A DNA stretch of 59,835 nucleotides from Bacteroidota bacterium. GTDB taxonomy: Bacteria > Bacteroidota > Bacteroidia > 2-12-FULL-35-15. The stretch covers positions 1-59,835 of the forward strand of contig CANFLQ010000006.1 of NCBI GenBank assembly GCA_947447995.1, read 5' to 3'. Made by a program: the position numbers and the translations under genes. Positions within the stretch are counted from its first letter, which is position 1, and each line of letters begins with the position of its first letter. The notes below the pieces were generated by a model. That model saw nothing but the letters and a program-made list of their open reading frames with translations, was not told the origin of the DNA and ran no database searches. Shown here piece after piece: positions 1 through 7,327 of the stretch.

Positions 1-2
1 TA

Positions 3-116
3 ACTGCTTGCAGTACATTAAATTTAGGCATTGCAGCTGCAATATGTGAAAGAAAAGGCTTGGATAGCAAAAAATTGTTAATGATACATCAAGATGCATT
101 ACGATATAAAAAATGA
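3..116 (+). CDS. 3' end of an unidentified gene (partial)
   Basis: An open frame enters from the left edge and runs 37 codons to a TGA at 114-116. The visible tail is rich in Ala, Leu and Ile and ends with HQDALRYKK. I do not recognise the family. The stop overlaps the ATG of the next gene (ATGA at 113-116), a sign of translational coupling, so this tail is probably real coding sequence. Nothing can be said about function from so short a fragment. Confidence 0.45.
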   Translation, partial: TACSTLNLGIAAAICERKGLDSKKLLMIHQDALRYKK

Positions 117-638
117 GTAAAAAAATCATCATACCTGAAGAAAGAATTATAAACAGAATAGTTGTTTTAAGATCGGAGAAGGTAATGTTAGATGTTCATT
201 TGGCAGAACTTTATGGAGTAGAAAACAGATCATTAAAACAAGCTGTTAGAAATGGATTTATTTCCACCTGATTTTATGTTTAATTTAACCGCCGAAGAAA
301 TTGAATTGGTGGTATCACAAAATGTGATACCTTCTAAACAACACTTAGGAGGAGCTATTCCATTCGCTTTTACAGAAACCGGAATAGCAATGTTATCAAG
401 CGTGTTAAAAAGTAAAAGAGCAAAAGAAATGAATATCGCTATTATGCGGACTTTTGTAGCACTTAGAAAGATGGCTATAAACTATTCTGAAATAACAAGT
501 GCATTAGATGATATTAGAAAAAAAGTATCTGGTCATGACGAACAAATAAATTTGATTTTTGAGTATCTGAAACAATTCGAACAAACAAAACAAAATGAAG
601 TGTTTCAAAAAGATAGAATAAAAATAGGTTACAAATAA
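113..638 (+). pseudogene. ORF6N-domain DNA-binding protein, frameshifted
   Basis: Two adjacent frames together match an ORF6N (KilA-N-like) DNA-binding protein of the kind found in Bacteroidota mobile and accessory DNA. Frame 1 starts at 113 and gives VMLDVHLAELYGVENRSLKQ before it shifts and stops near 262. The second frame begins around 252 and continues with FPPDFMFNLT, the core SQNV segment, AFTETGIAMLSSVL and MRTFVALRKM, ending at 638. The family normally reads through these parts without a break. The junction (about 245-255) looks like a loss of two bases. The C-terminal 50 residues are charged and probably coiled coil. It is either a pseudogene or a sequencing error. Confidence 0.7.
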
Positions 639-703
639 ATCCAATCAAGCGTAGCAATAGCAGCACTAAGCATAGTGAGAATAAAAATTAAGATTTCGAA
701 ACA

Positions 704-1054
704 ATGGCAATTAAAATAACAGAAGAATGTATCAACTGCGGAGCTTGTGAACCGGAATGTCCGAACAATGCTATTTATGAAGGCGGTAACGAATGGCGCT
801 TTGCCGATGGAACAAGCATTAAAGGAATGTTCACATCAAAAAGTGGTTTAGCTACCGAAGCGGATGCTCCTCAAACTGCTGTATCTATGGACTTATACTA
901 CATTGTATCGGATAAATGTACGGAGTGTGTTGGTTTTCACGATGAACCTCAGTGCGCTGCCGTTTGTCCGGTTGATTGCTGTGTAGACGATGAAAATTGG
1001 AGAGAAAGCAAAGAAGAATTATTAGCTAAAAAAAGCACATTACACATAGAATAA
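704..1054 (+). CDS. 4Fe-4S dicluster ferredoxin
   Basis: A 116-residue soluble electron carrier with two [4Fe-4S] clusters. The first motif is [12 protein letters not shown] (residues about 10-21). The second is an expanded CTEC with a nine-residue loop followed by CAAVCPVDC near residue 85. The long spacer in the second motif is typical of YfhL/FdxA-like bacterial ferredoxins. It lies 71 bases upstream of the siroheme reductase on the same strand and is the obvious candidate electron donor to it, although other partners are possible. The ATG at 704 is the first start before the first cysteine motif. A short palindromic repeat separates the two genes. Confidence 0.9.
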   Translation: MAIKITEECINCGACEPECPNNAIYEGGNEWRFADGTSIKGMFTSKSGLATEADAPQTAVSMDLYYIVSDKCTECVGFHDEPQCAAVCPVDCCVDDENWRESKEELLAKKSTLHIE

Positions 1055-1059
1055 ACCAT

Positions 1060-1097
1060 CTCACCCCAGCCTCTCTCCACTTGGAGAGGGGAGTGAG
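1060..1097. repeat. REP-like palindrome, copy A
   Basis: Imperfect palindrome with core CTCTCC-actt-GGAGAG and flanks CTCACCCC / GGGGAGTGAG. It sits between the ferredoxin and reductase genes. It belongs to the CCCTCTCC..GGAGAGGG family seen at six other sites in this window. Confidence 0.8.
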
Positions 1098-1125
1098 AAA
1101 AACATAACAATTAAGATTTAAAACC

Positions 1126-3231
1126 ATGCAAAGTTTCAGAACAGAACTCGAAAATCCGATTGTAGAAAAAGACATTATACAACTGGAAAAATCAATCCGC
1201 CTTTTTAGAGATGGGACCTTGGATTCAGAAAAATTCAGAAGCTTGCGTTTGGCAAGAGGTGTTTATGGACAACGTCAGCCAGGCGTACAAATGATCCGTA
1301 TCAAATTACCGTATGGAAAAATGTCGGTAAAACAGATGTTAAAAATTTCTGATGTTTCGGACGAATATGCAATTAAGAATTTACACTTAACTACCCGTCA
1401 GGATATCCAAATTCACTACGTAAGTTTAGAACGTACTCCTGAACTGTGGTCTGAGCTTGAAAAAGACAGCATCACCTTGCGTGAGGCTTGCGGCAATACA
1501 GTAAGAAATGTTACAGCATCTTACAACGCAGGAATCGACCCGAAAGAAGCGTTTGATGTTTGTCCGTATGCACATGCTGTGTTTGAATATTTTTTACGTA
1601 ACCCTATCTGTCAGGATATGGGACGTAAAATTAAAATTGCATTTTCTTCCAGTGAAACAGATACTGCACTTACGTTTATGCACGATTTTGGTTTTATTCC
1701 TCAAATTAAAACAGAGAATGGTGTGGAGGTACGCGGCTTTAAAACGCTTGTTGGTGGTGGATTAGGCAGTCAACCGATATTAGCCAAAGTAGCGTATGAA
1801 TTTTTACACGAAGATTTAATTATACCATTTATTGAAGCGTCGTTACGCGTATTCGACCGTCATGGCGAGCGTAACACACGTAGTAAAGCGCGTATGAAAT
1901 TTTTGATCAATAAAATTGGTTACGATGCTTTTATGGAATTGGTAGAAAAAGAAAAAACAGCCAATAAAGTAAAAACATATAAAATTGATTACAAAAACTA
2001 CAAACAAACTGAACCACCAACAAATGTTATAACTACACCGGTTGAAATAAAAGATAAAGCAGCTTATGACCTTTGGTTTGAGACCAGCGTATTTGAGCAA
2101 AAACAAAAAGGCTATTATGCCGTTTGTTTAAAAATTATTAATGGTGACCTTAAAACAGACAGAGCACGCAAACTTGCCGAAATAGTTAAGAAATACGCTG
2201 CCGACGATATCCGTGTAACGATCAACCAAGGCATGATGTTAAAATTTGTACCTACAGCGGCCTTGCCTAATATTTATGTAGAATTAGCGGAAATTGGTTT
2301 AGCGGAACCCGGTTTCGACAGAACATTTGACATTACCTCTTGTCCGGGTACCGACACCTGTAACCTTGGTATATCCAGCAGTACGGGAGCTACCGAAGCA
2401 CTTGAAAAAGTGATACGTAATGAGTATCCCGAAATGATACGTAACAACGATATAAAAATAAAATTAAGTGGTTGTATGAATGCCTGTGGGCAGCATTCAA
2501 TTGCCAACATTGGTTTCCATGGCAGTTCATTAAAAGTGGGTGCACTAACTGTACCGGCATTGCAAGTATTGATAGGTGGCGGTAACAGTGGCAACGGCGC
2601 AGGTCGTATGGCCGATAAAGTTATAAAAGTACCTAGTAAACGTGGTACAGATGCACTCCGAGTTATCTTAACTGATTATGAAAACAATGGTTTAGATGGA
2701 GAATATTTTAATAGTTATTACGACCGTGTTCAAGGAAAAGATCACTTCTACAATTTGTTAAAACCGTTAAAAGATTTAACCAACCTTACTCCTGATGAGT
2801 ACATTGATTGGGGACATTCGGAACAATTTGAAACAGCTATTGGTGTTGGAGAATGTGCCGGTGTAATGATAGACTTAGTTGCTACATTATTATTTGAAGC
2901 AGAAGAAAAATTAGAATGGGCCAAAGAAACCCTCGCTGCTGAAAAATTTGCAGATAGTATTTATCATACTTACAGTTTTTTTGTAAGTACAGCAAAAGCA
3001 TTATTGATTGATAAAGAAGTAATGTGCAATACACAAATCGGTATCATCAATGATTTTGATAAACATTATGTTTCAAAAGGGTTATTCACATTTGCACCCG
3101 ATTTTAAAACATTTATTTTAAGAATCAACGAGAATGAACCTACAAAACAATTTGCTGAAGCGTATTTGAATGATGCAATACAGTTTGTTCAAGCAGCAAA
3201 ACAATACAGAGAAAAATTACTACTAAAATAA
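1126..3231 (+). CDS. Siroheme nitrite/sulfite reductase with C-terminal HEPN-like domain
   Basis: A 701-residue ferredoxin-type siroheme reductase. Residues 1-570 contain two ferredoxin-like half domains and two siroheme/4Fe-4S domains. The cluster ligands are visible as C406-x5-C412 (CPGTDTC) and C450-x3-C454 (CMNAC), the full family signature. An RQDIQIHYV segment lies near residue 91. After the catalytic part there is an extra helical tail (about 575-701) resembling a HEPN fold; plain SirA/NirA/CysI proteins end before this. The sequence does not decide between sulfite (six-electron) and nitrite reduction. The neighbouring ferredoxin suggests a ferredoxin-dependent enzyme in the cytoplasm. 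A strong terminator follows at 3248-3290. Confidence 0.88.
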   Translation: MQSFRTELENPIVEKDIIQLEKSIRLFRDGTLDSEKFRSLRLARGVYGQRQPGVQMIRIKLPYGKMSVKQMLKISDVSDEYAIKNLHLTTRQDIQIHYVSLERTPELWSELEKDSITLREACGNTVRNVTASYNAGIDPKEAFDVCPYAHAVFEYFLRNPICQDMGRKIKIAFSSSETDTALTFMHDFGFIPQIKTENGVEVRGFKTLVGGGLGSQPILAKVAYEFLHEDLIIPFIEASLRVFDRHGERNTRSKARMKFLINKIGYDAFMELVEKEKTANKVKTYKIDYKNYKQTEPPTNVITTPVEIKDKAAYDLWFETSVFEQKQKGYYAVCLKIINGDLKTDRARKLAEIVKKYAADDIRVTINQGMMLKFVPTAALPNIYVELAEIGLAEPGFDRTFDITSCPGTDTCNLGISSSTGATEALEKVIRNEYPEMIRNNDIKIKLSGCMNACGQHSIANIGFHGSSLKVGALTVPALQVLIGGGNSGNGAGRMADKVIKVPSKRGTDALRVILTDYENNGLDGEYFNSYYDRVQGKDHFYNLLKPLKDLTNLTPDEYIDWGHSEQFETAIGVGECAGVMIDLVATLLFEAEEKLEWAKETLAAEKFADSIYHTYSFFVSTAKALLIDKEVMCNTQIGIINDFDKHYVSKGLFTFAPDFKTFILRINENEPTKQFAEAYLNDAIQFVQAAKQYREKLLLK

Positions 3232-3247
3232 AAAAACAAACCACAAT

Positions 3248-3290
3248 AAAAAATAGACAATAGACAATTAATGTCCTTTGTCTATTTTTT
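3248..3290 (+). terminator. Rho-independent terminator after the siroheme reductase
   Basis: Perfect 13-base arms (AAAAAATAGACAA at 3248-3260 and TTGTCTATTTTTT at 3278-3290) with a 17-base loop, ending in a T run. It lies 17 bases after the stop codon. Confidence 0.75.
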
Positions 3291-3354
3291 TATTACGCTA
3301 ATAAAATATTACTTTTAGTACGCAACTATTAGCGTCCAAAATAAGCTAAAACAA

Positions 3355-3700
3355 TGCTTAACTCCCTTCAAACATGCGTTTTAGTTGTTTAAACAAAAGC
3401 TCTATACGCCAACGCTTACGGTACAATAAGCTTATTTCTGAAGCCTCGAGATGAAAACAATTACTCAATAAAACAATTATATCTTGGTGCTTATCGCTCC
3501 ATACTACCGTTCGTCTCAATATAAACTTTTGAACTTCTCCACCACTATTTTTATACTTTTTTATAACCTCTTCATTTTTCAGTATTTCAAAATCTTTATC
3601 ATCGGGTAAATCACTTTCTGTAAGTATTATACTTATTTTACGTTCATTGGAAGCTCGTCCAATAAACATATTTGAACATGTGCTTTAATTCCTCCTTTAG
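3355..3700 (-). pseudogene. IS4-type DDE transposase remnant
   Basis: The 103-residue minus-strand frame (3358-3669) is the C-terminal catalytic part of an IS4-family transposase. It contains YRKRWRIELLFKQLK, the Y-x2-R-x3-E-x6-K signature carrying the last acidic residue of the DDE triad. The protein stops right after this motif (RMFEGS), far short of the family C-terminus. Upstream, another frame encodes KGGIKAH, a transposase-like segment, followed by a stop in the other direction. N-terminal domains and terminal inverted repeats are missing. I read it as a decayed, immobile remnant beside the argH duplication. Confidence 0.75.
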
Positions 3701-3762
3701 ATTATGAAGGAATAATCGATTAAATGCAACTTTAAACTTTCTAACTTCGAACTTAAAACTAA

Positions 3763-3832
3763 ATTAAAATGAAACTCTTGCAAAAAGAAAACAATAAAAT
3801 TTCAACTTAATTGAAAAATTTACGGTAGGGAA
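3763..3832 (+). repeat. Duplicated 5' end of argH (left copy, broken)
   Basis: About 70 bases nearly identical to the argH start at 4200-4271. This copy has the same ATG (3769) and first codons (MKL.QKENNK) but a one-base deletion puts a stop after 13 codons. There are two or three other base differences. After GGTAGGGAA the two copies diverge completely. Together with the right copy it forms direct repeats flanking the DUF2281 gene. Confidence 0.85.
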
Positions 3833-3848
3833 GGGTTTAATTTTTTAT

Positions 3849-3856
3849 TAACTTTG
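3849..3856 (+). promoter_or_regulatory. Possible -7 element for the DUF2281 gene
   Basis: TAACTTTG matches the Bacteroidota TAnnTTTG element and ends five bases before the ATG at 3861. No good -33 TTG lies at the right distance, and transcription would be almost leaderless, so this is tentative. Confidence 0.35.
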
Positions 3857-3860
3857 CATT

Positions 3861-4064
3861 ATGACAAATACAGCACTGAAAATAGAAATAAATACGCTGC
3901 CCAAAAATTTGCGACAAGAAGTTGCAGACTTTGTCCCATTTTTGAAAAGTAAATCCAAAGTGAATACTCAACTGAAAGAACGTGAATTTGGTTACTTTAG
4001 GGATAAAATAAAATTCGCTACCAATTTTGACGGGCCTTTAAATGAATTCAAGAATTATATGTAA
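3861..4064 (+). CDS. DUF2281-like antitoxin-type protein (orphan)
   Basis: A 67-residue protein with the N-terminal pattern LPKNLRQEVADFVPFLKSK, typical of DUF2281 proteins. In the usual arrangement these pair, as putative antitoxins, with a downstream PIN-domain toxin. Here the stop at 4064 is followed by no toxin frame: the next ATG (4063) gives 19 codons unlike PIN. The C-terminal GYFRDKIKFATNFDGPLNEF resembles the toxin-binding tail of this family. The gene lies between the two copies of the argH 5' end, so it is probably cargo of an inserted cassette. Role in this genome is unknown. Confidence 0.7.
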   Translation: MTNTALKIEINTLPKNLRQEVADFVPFLKSKSKVNTQLKEREFGYFRDKIKFATNFDGPLNEFKNYM

Positions 4065-4199
4065 TGGCTTTTCTACTTACACTCGAACACCTTCTTTCTC
4101 TTTCAAAATTTCAGAAAATTTGACAATAATAACTCGCAACAAAATTTTTAAGAAATATAAAGTTAAACAACAATGGTCATAAAGATCGGAAAACCTTGA
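4065..4199. other. Gene-free stretch before argH
   Basis: About 135 AT-rich bases between the antitoxin-like gene and the right argH repeat. I see no coding frame of note and no clear TTG/TAnnTTTG promoter. The current argH promoter must lie here or farther upstream. Confidence 0.4.
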
Positions 4200-4271
4200 A
4201 TTAAAAATGAAACTCTGGCAAAAAGAAAACAATAAAACTTCCAACTTAATTGAAAAATTTACGGTAGGGAA
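4200..4271 (+). repeat. Right copy of the argH 5' direct repeat
   Basis: This is the functional start region of argH and matches 3763-3832 over about 70 bases with only a few changes. The spacing between copies is about 437 bases. Confidence 0.85.
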
Positions 4272-5508
4272 AGACAATGAATTAGATTTAGCTTTGGCTG
4301 AATTTGATGTTTTAGGTTCATTAGCACATACCGAAATGTTGGAGTCGATTGGTTTATTGACCAAAGAAGAGTTGACTGCTATTCATAAAGAATTAAAAAA
4401 CATCCTTACGGAGATTAAAGCCGGCAAATTTATTATTGAAGAAGGAGTAGAAGATATTCATTCTCAAATTGAATTGATGTTGACCAAACGCATTGGTGAA
4501 GCGGGAAAGAAAATACACAGCGGTCGTTCACGCAACGATCAGGTGTTGGTGGATATTAAATTGTATGTGCGTTATGAGTTGAAGGAAATTGTAAAATTGG
4601 TTTCCAACCTGTTCAATCAATTAATTGATTTAAGTGAAACTCATAAAGATAAATTATTGCCTGGTTATACGCATTTGCAAATAGCCATGCCATCGTCGTT
4701 TGGTTTGTGGTTTGGTGCTTATGCCGAAAGTTTGATGGACGATATGGAGTTGATTACTGCGGCATATAATGTTACCAATAAAAATCCATTAGGCTCTGGA
4801 GCAGGTTATGGCTCATCGTTTCCACTTAATCGCGAAATGACAACTAAATTATTGGAGTTCGAAACCATGAATTACAACGTGGTGTATGCTCAAATGACAC
4901 GCGGTAAAACCGAAAAAATTGCTGCAATGGCAATGGCTTCGGTTGCTGCAACGCTTTCTAAATTGGCGTACGACGTGTGTTTATATATGAACCAGAACTT
5001 TGCTTTTTTAACTTTTCCAGATAATTTAACTACTGGTAGCAGCATTATGCCACATAAAAAAAATCCAGATGTATTTGAATTGGTGCGTGGTAAATGCAAT
5101 GTTTTACAAGCATTGCCCAATACATTAACTTTACTTACTAACAATTTACCATCGGGTTATCACCGCGAAATGCAACTAACAAAAGAGTGTTTATTCCCTG
5201 CAATAGGTACTTTGAAGGACTGTTTAGAAATTACTTCTTTTATGTTGGAAAGTGTTCAGGTAAAATCGGACATCTTAAAAGATAAAAAATACGCATTAAT
5301 GTTTAGCGTAGAAGTAGTGAACGATCAGGTATTAAAAGGTGTTCCATTTCGCGAAGCATACAAAAGTGTTGGAAATGCGATAGAAAAAGGCAATTTTGAA
5401 GCTCCTGAAACAATTAACCATACGCATGAAGGCAGTATTGGTAATTTATGTAATCAGCATATAAGAGCGTTAATGGCCGAAAAGGTAAAGGTAATTTTAA
5501 ATTCTTAA
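4207..5508 (+). CDS. argH: Argininosuccinate lyase
   Basis: A 433-residue cytoplasmic enzyme splitting argininosuccinate into arginine and fumarate, the last step of arginine synthesis. The fumarase/aspartase superfamily signature is intact: GSSIMPHKKNPD near residues 276-287 includes the catalytic serine loop, with HSGRSRNDQV near 98-107 and a TxLQ motif (GYTHLQIAMP) near 153. Length is slightly below the common 450-470. The ATG at 4207 is supported by similarity starting at the first residues. The gene start has been duplicated upstream (3763-3832) by an insertion. No other arginine genes are nearby. It converges on the LytTR gene with only 14 bases between. Confidence 0.95.
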   Translation: MKLWQKENNKTSNLIEKFTVGKDNELDLALAEFDVLGSLAHTEMLESIGLLTKEELTAIHKELKNILTEIKAGKFIIEEGVEDIHSQIELMLTKRIGEAGKKIHSGRSRNDQVLVDIKLYVRYELKEIVKLVSNLFNQLIDLSETHKDKLLPGYTHLQIAMPSSFGLWFGAYAESLMDDMELITAAYNVTNKNPLGSGAGYGSSFPLNREMTTKLLEFETMNYNVVYAQMTRGKTEKIAAMAMASVAATLSKLAYDVCLYMNQNFAFLTFPDNLTTGSSIMPHKKNPDVFELVRGKCNVLQALPNTLTLLTNNLPSGYHREMQLTKECLFPAIGTLKDCLEITSFMLESVQVKSDILKDKKYALMFSVEVVNDQVLKGVPFREAYKSVGNAIEKGNFEAPETINHTHEGSIGNLCNQHIRALMAEKVKVILNS

Positions 5509-5524
5509 AACAAATGTTTGTTTT
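5507..5524. terminator. Possible bidirectional terminator between argH and the LytTR gene
   Basis: Perfect 18-base palindrome AAAACAAATGTTTGTTTT spanning the end of argH and the 3' end of the convergent regulator gene. The hairpin is AT-only and short, so it is weak. Confidence 0.35.
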
Positions 5525-6278
5525 ATCTATCCAGCCATTTTTTAAAATCAGTAACACGTTCCCTACTTACAATACAATCATCTTCTAGCAGTTCAGCTGT
5601 GTTTACCTTTAAACGATTGTTAAAGTAAGTACTTATTTTTTCAATGCTGTTGATGTGAATAATTACATTTCTATTGATTCTAAAAAAAAGATCAGGCATA
5701 ATTAAGCTTTCCAAATTATCTAACGTATAATCAACAGCATATCTTTTTCCGTTAGTTGTTGATAATAGTACAATTCTATCTTCACAAATAAAATGCATAA
5801 TGTCATCTGTTTTAATGGAAGCAATAGAGTCTCCCATTTTTACAATAAAACGATTTTTATATTGTTTCGTTGCCTGTTGGTAAACAGTGTTTAGGCTGTC
5901 GAGTATGTTTGTTTGATAGATGCTACTTAATTTGTTGTACTTAAGCAATGCACCTTTTAAATCATCTATTGTAATAGGTTTTAAAAGATAATCAACGCTG
6001 TTTAATGTAAATGCCCTTATTGCATATTCATTGTAAGCGGTAGTAAATATAACAGGCGCATCTATTTGGATTTTAGAAAAAATTTCAAAACTTAAACCAT
6101 CTGCTAAATGCACATCCACAAAAAACAAATCTGCTTTAATACCGCTTGATAGCACTTTTAAGCCTTTTTTTACAGAATCGATAATAGCAACAACTTCAAT
6201 AGAAGCATCAATTTTTTTTAATAAAAGCTCAAGATGTTCGGCAGATAGTTTTTCATCTTCAATGATTATTACCTTCAT
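5523..6278 (-). CDS. LytTR-family response regulator
   Basis: A 251-residue regulator. Residues 1-120 form a receiver domain: acidic pocket E7-D8, phosphoacceptor D55 in FFVDVHLADG, and K100 in YLLKP. Residues about 145-250 form a LytTR DNA-binding domain, with the typical ending FFRINRNVIIHINSIEKI and a final SRERVTDFKKWL. Its start overlaps the kinase stop by four bases (ATGA), so the pair is translationally coupled. The third member of the operon is a TonB-dependent receptor, a likely target or input of the pathway. The real target promoters are not visible from sequence alone. Confidence 0.92.
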   Translation of the reverse strand: MKVIIIEDEKLSAEHLELLLKKIDASIEVVAIIDSVKKGLKVLSSGIKADLFFVDVHLADGLSFEIFSKIQIDAPVIFTTAYNEYAIRAFTLNSVDYLLKPITIDDLKGALLKYNKLSSIYQTNILDSLNTVYQQATKQYKNRFIVKMGDSIASIKTDDIMHFICEDRIVLLSTTNGKRYAVDYTLDNLESLIMPDLFFRINRNVIIHINSIEKISTYFNNRLKVNTAELLEDDCIVSRERVTDFKKWLDR

Positions 6279-7294
6279 AGTGTATTTAATAAAGGGATTT
6301 TAACAATAAATGAATTGCTTGATTTAATAATTTCCATTTTTTTATTGGTGTAGTAGGCATATCTATCCTTAATATTTTGTAACCCTGTTTTTGAATGGGG
6401 TTCATTGTTGCTACGCAATTGAAGATTATTAGTAATAATTAACTCATTCGTATTTCCAGTAATCGAAATTTTTAACGGATAATCTTCCGATACTTCATTG
6501 TGTTTTATGGCGTTTTCCACCAACATTTGTAACGACATTGGTAAGATATAGTATGTTAACAGTTGGGGAGAAACATTAAAATCAAAAGCAATACTTTTAT
6601 CAAACCTAATTTGCAGCAAGTAAGTATACGATTTAATAAATGTTAACTCGTTATCTAATGTTACCAATTCATTGTTTCGATTATCCAATAAATATCTGTA
6701 CACTTTTGATAATTGGTTAATAAAATCAGCTGCTTTGCCCGCATCTTTATATACCAGCGAAGATAATATACTCATGTTGTTAAACAAAAAATGGGGATCA
6801 ATTTGATTTTTTAAATTTTGTAATTGAGCTTGAGCAGATTCGGTTTTGTATTTCTCAACCTCAATCAATGTGTTTTTCCAATTATAAAAAAATTGTGTAC
6901 TTATTTCAAATGTCATAATAATTATTGTGATTAATAAACCTATAATTAAGGAAGTAAACATTAATAAACCATCATTTTCGGTGGTTATTTGGCATACATA
7001 AATATGAAAACCCAACATGGGTAAATAAATAGCTAATACACTGTATGGCAGGCTGTACAATATGTGGATAAAAATACGCTTACATGGTTTTTCCACCCAA
7101 GGAAATTTTAAATTTATAAACGCATCAATTCTTAAATTACCTTCCCATACAAGTATGGTAATAATAATGGAAATGATAAAATCATATAGTTGTGAATGTG
7201 TATGCTTTTCAAACGGAACAATATAATTTAAAAGTAGGGAAACGCCTATCCCTACTAATAACATATATATAAATCTTTTCTTGTTATTTATCAT
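6275..7294 (-). CDS. LytS/YehU-type sensor histidine kinase
   Basis: A 339-residue membrane kinase. About four hydrophobic helices occupy residues 8-130 with no large sensor domain. A short coiled linker (about 135-160) leads to the HisKA_5 box QIDPHFLFNN with phospho-acceptor H168. The ATPase N box is LVENAIKHNE and a GLQNIKDRY segment gives the G box. It is 33 bases downstream of the TonB receptor stop and overlaps the regulator start by four bases. Kinases of this type normally phosphorylate LytTR regulators such as the adjacent one. The signal sensed is unknown; the small membrane domain suggests a membrane or envelope cue. Confidence 0.92.
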   Translation of the reverse strand: MINNKKRFIYMLLVGIGVSLLLNYIVPFEKHTHSQLYDFIISIIITILVWEGNLRIDAFINLKFPWVEKPCKRIFIHILYSLPYSVLAIYLPMLGFHIYVCQITTENDGLLMFTSLIIGLLITIIIMTFEISTQFFYNWKNTLIEVEKYKTESAQAQLQNLKNQIDPHFLFNNMSILSSLVYKDAGKAADFINQLSKVYRYLLDNRNNELVTLDNELTFIKSYTYLLQIRFDKSIAFDFNVSPQLLTYYILPMSLQMLVENAIKHNEVSEDYPLKISITGNTNELIITNNLQLRSNNEPHSKTGLQNIKDRYAYYTNKKMEIIKSSNSFIVKIPLLNTL

Positions 7295-7327
7295 TGTATC
7301 CTATAATGTATAAATAATTTTACCTAT

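Noticed and set aside
4063..4125. Possible toxin gene after the DUF2281 antitoxin
   Set aside because: Only 19 codons follow the first ATG and they do not resemble a PIN domain.
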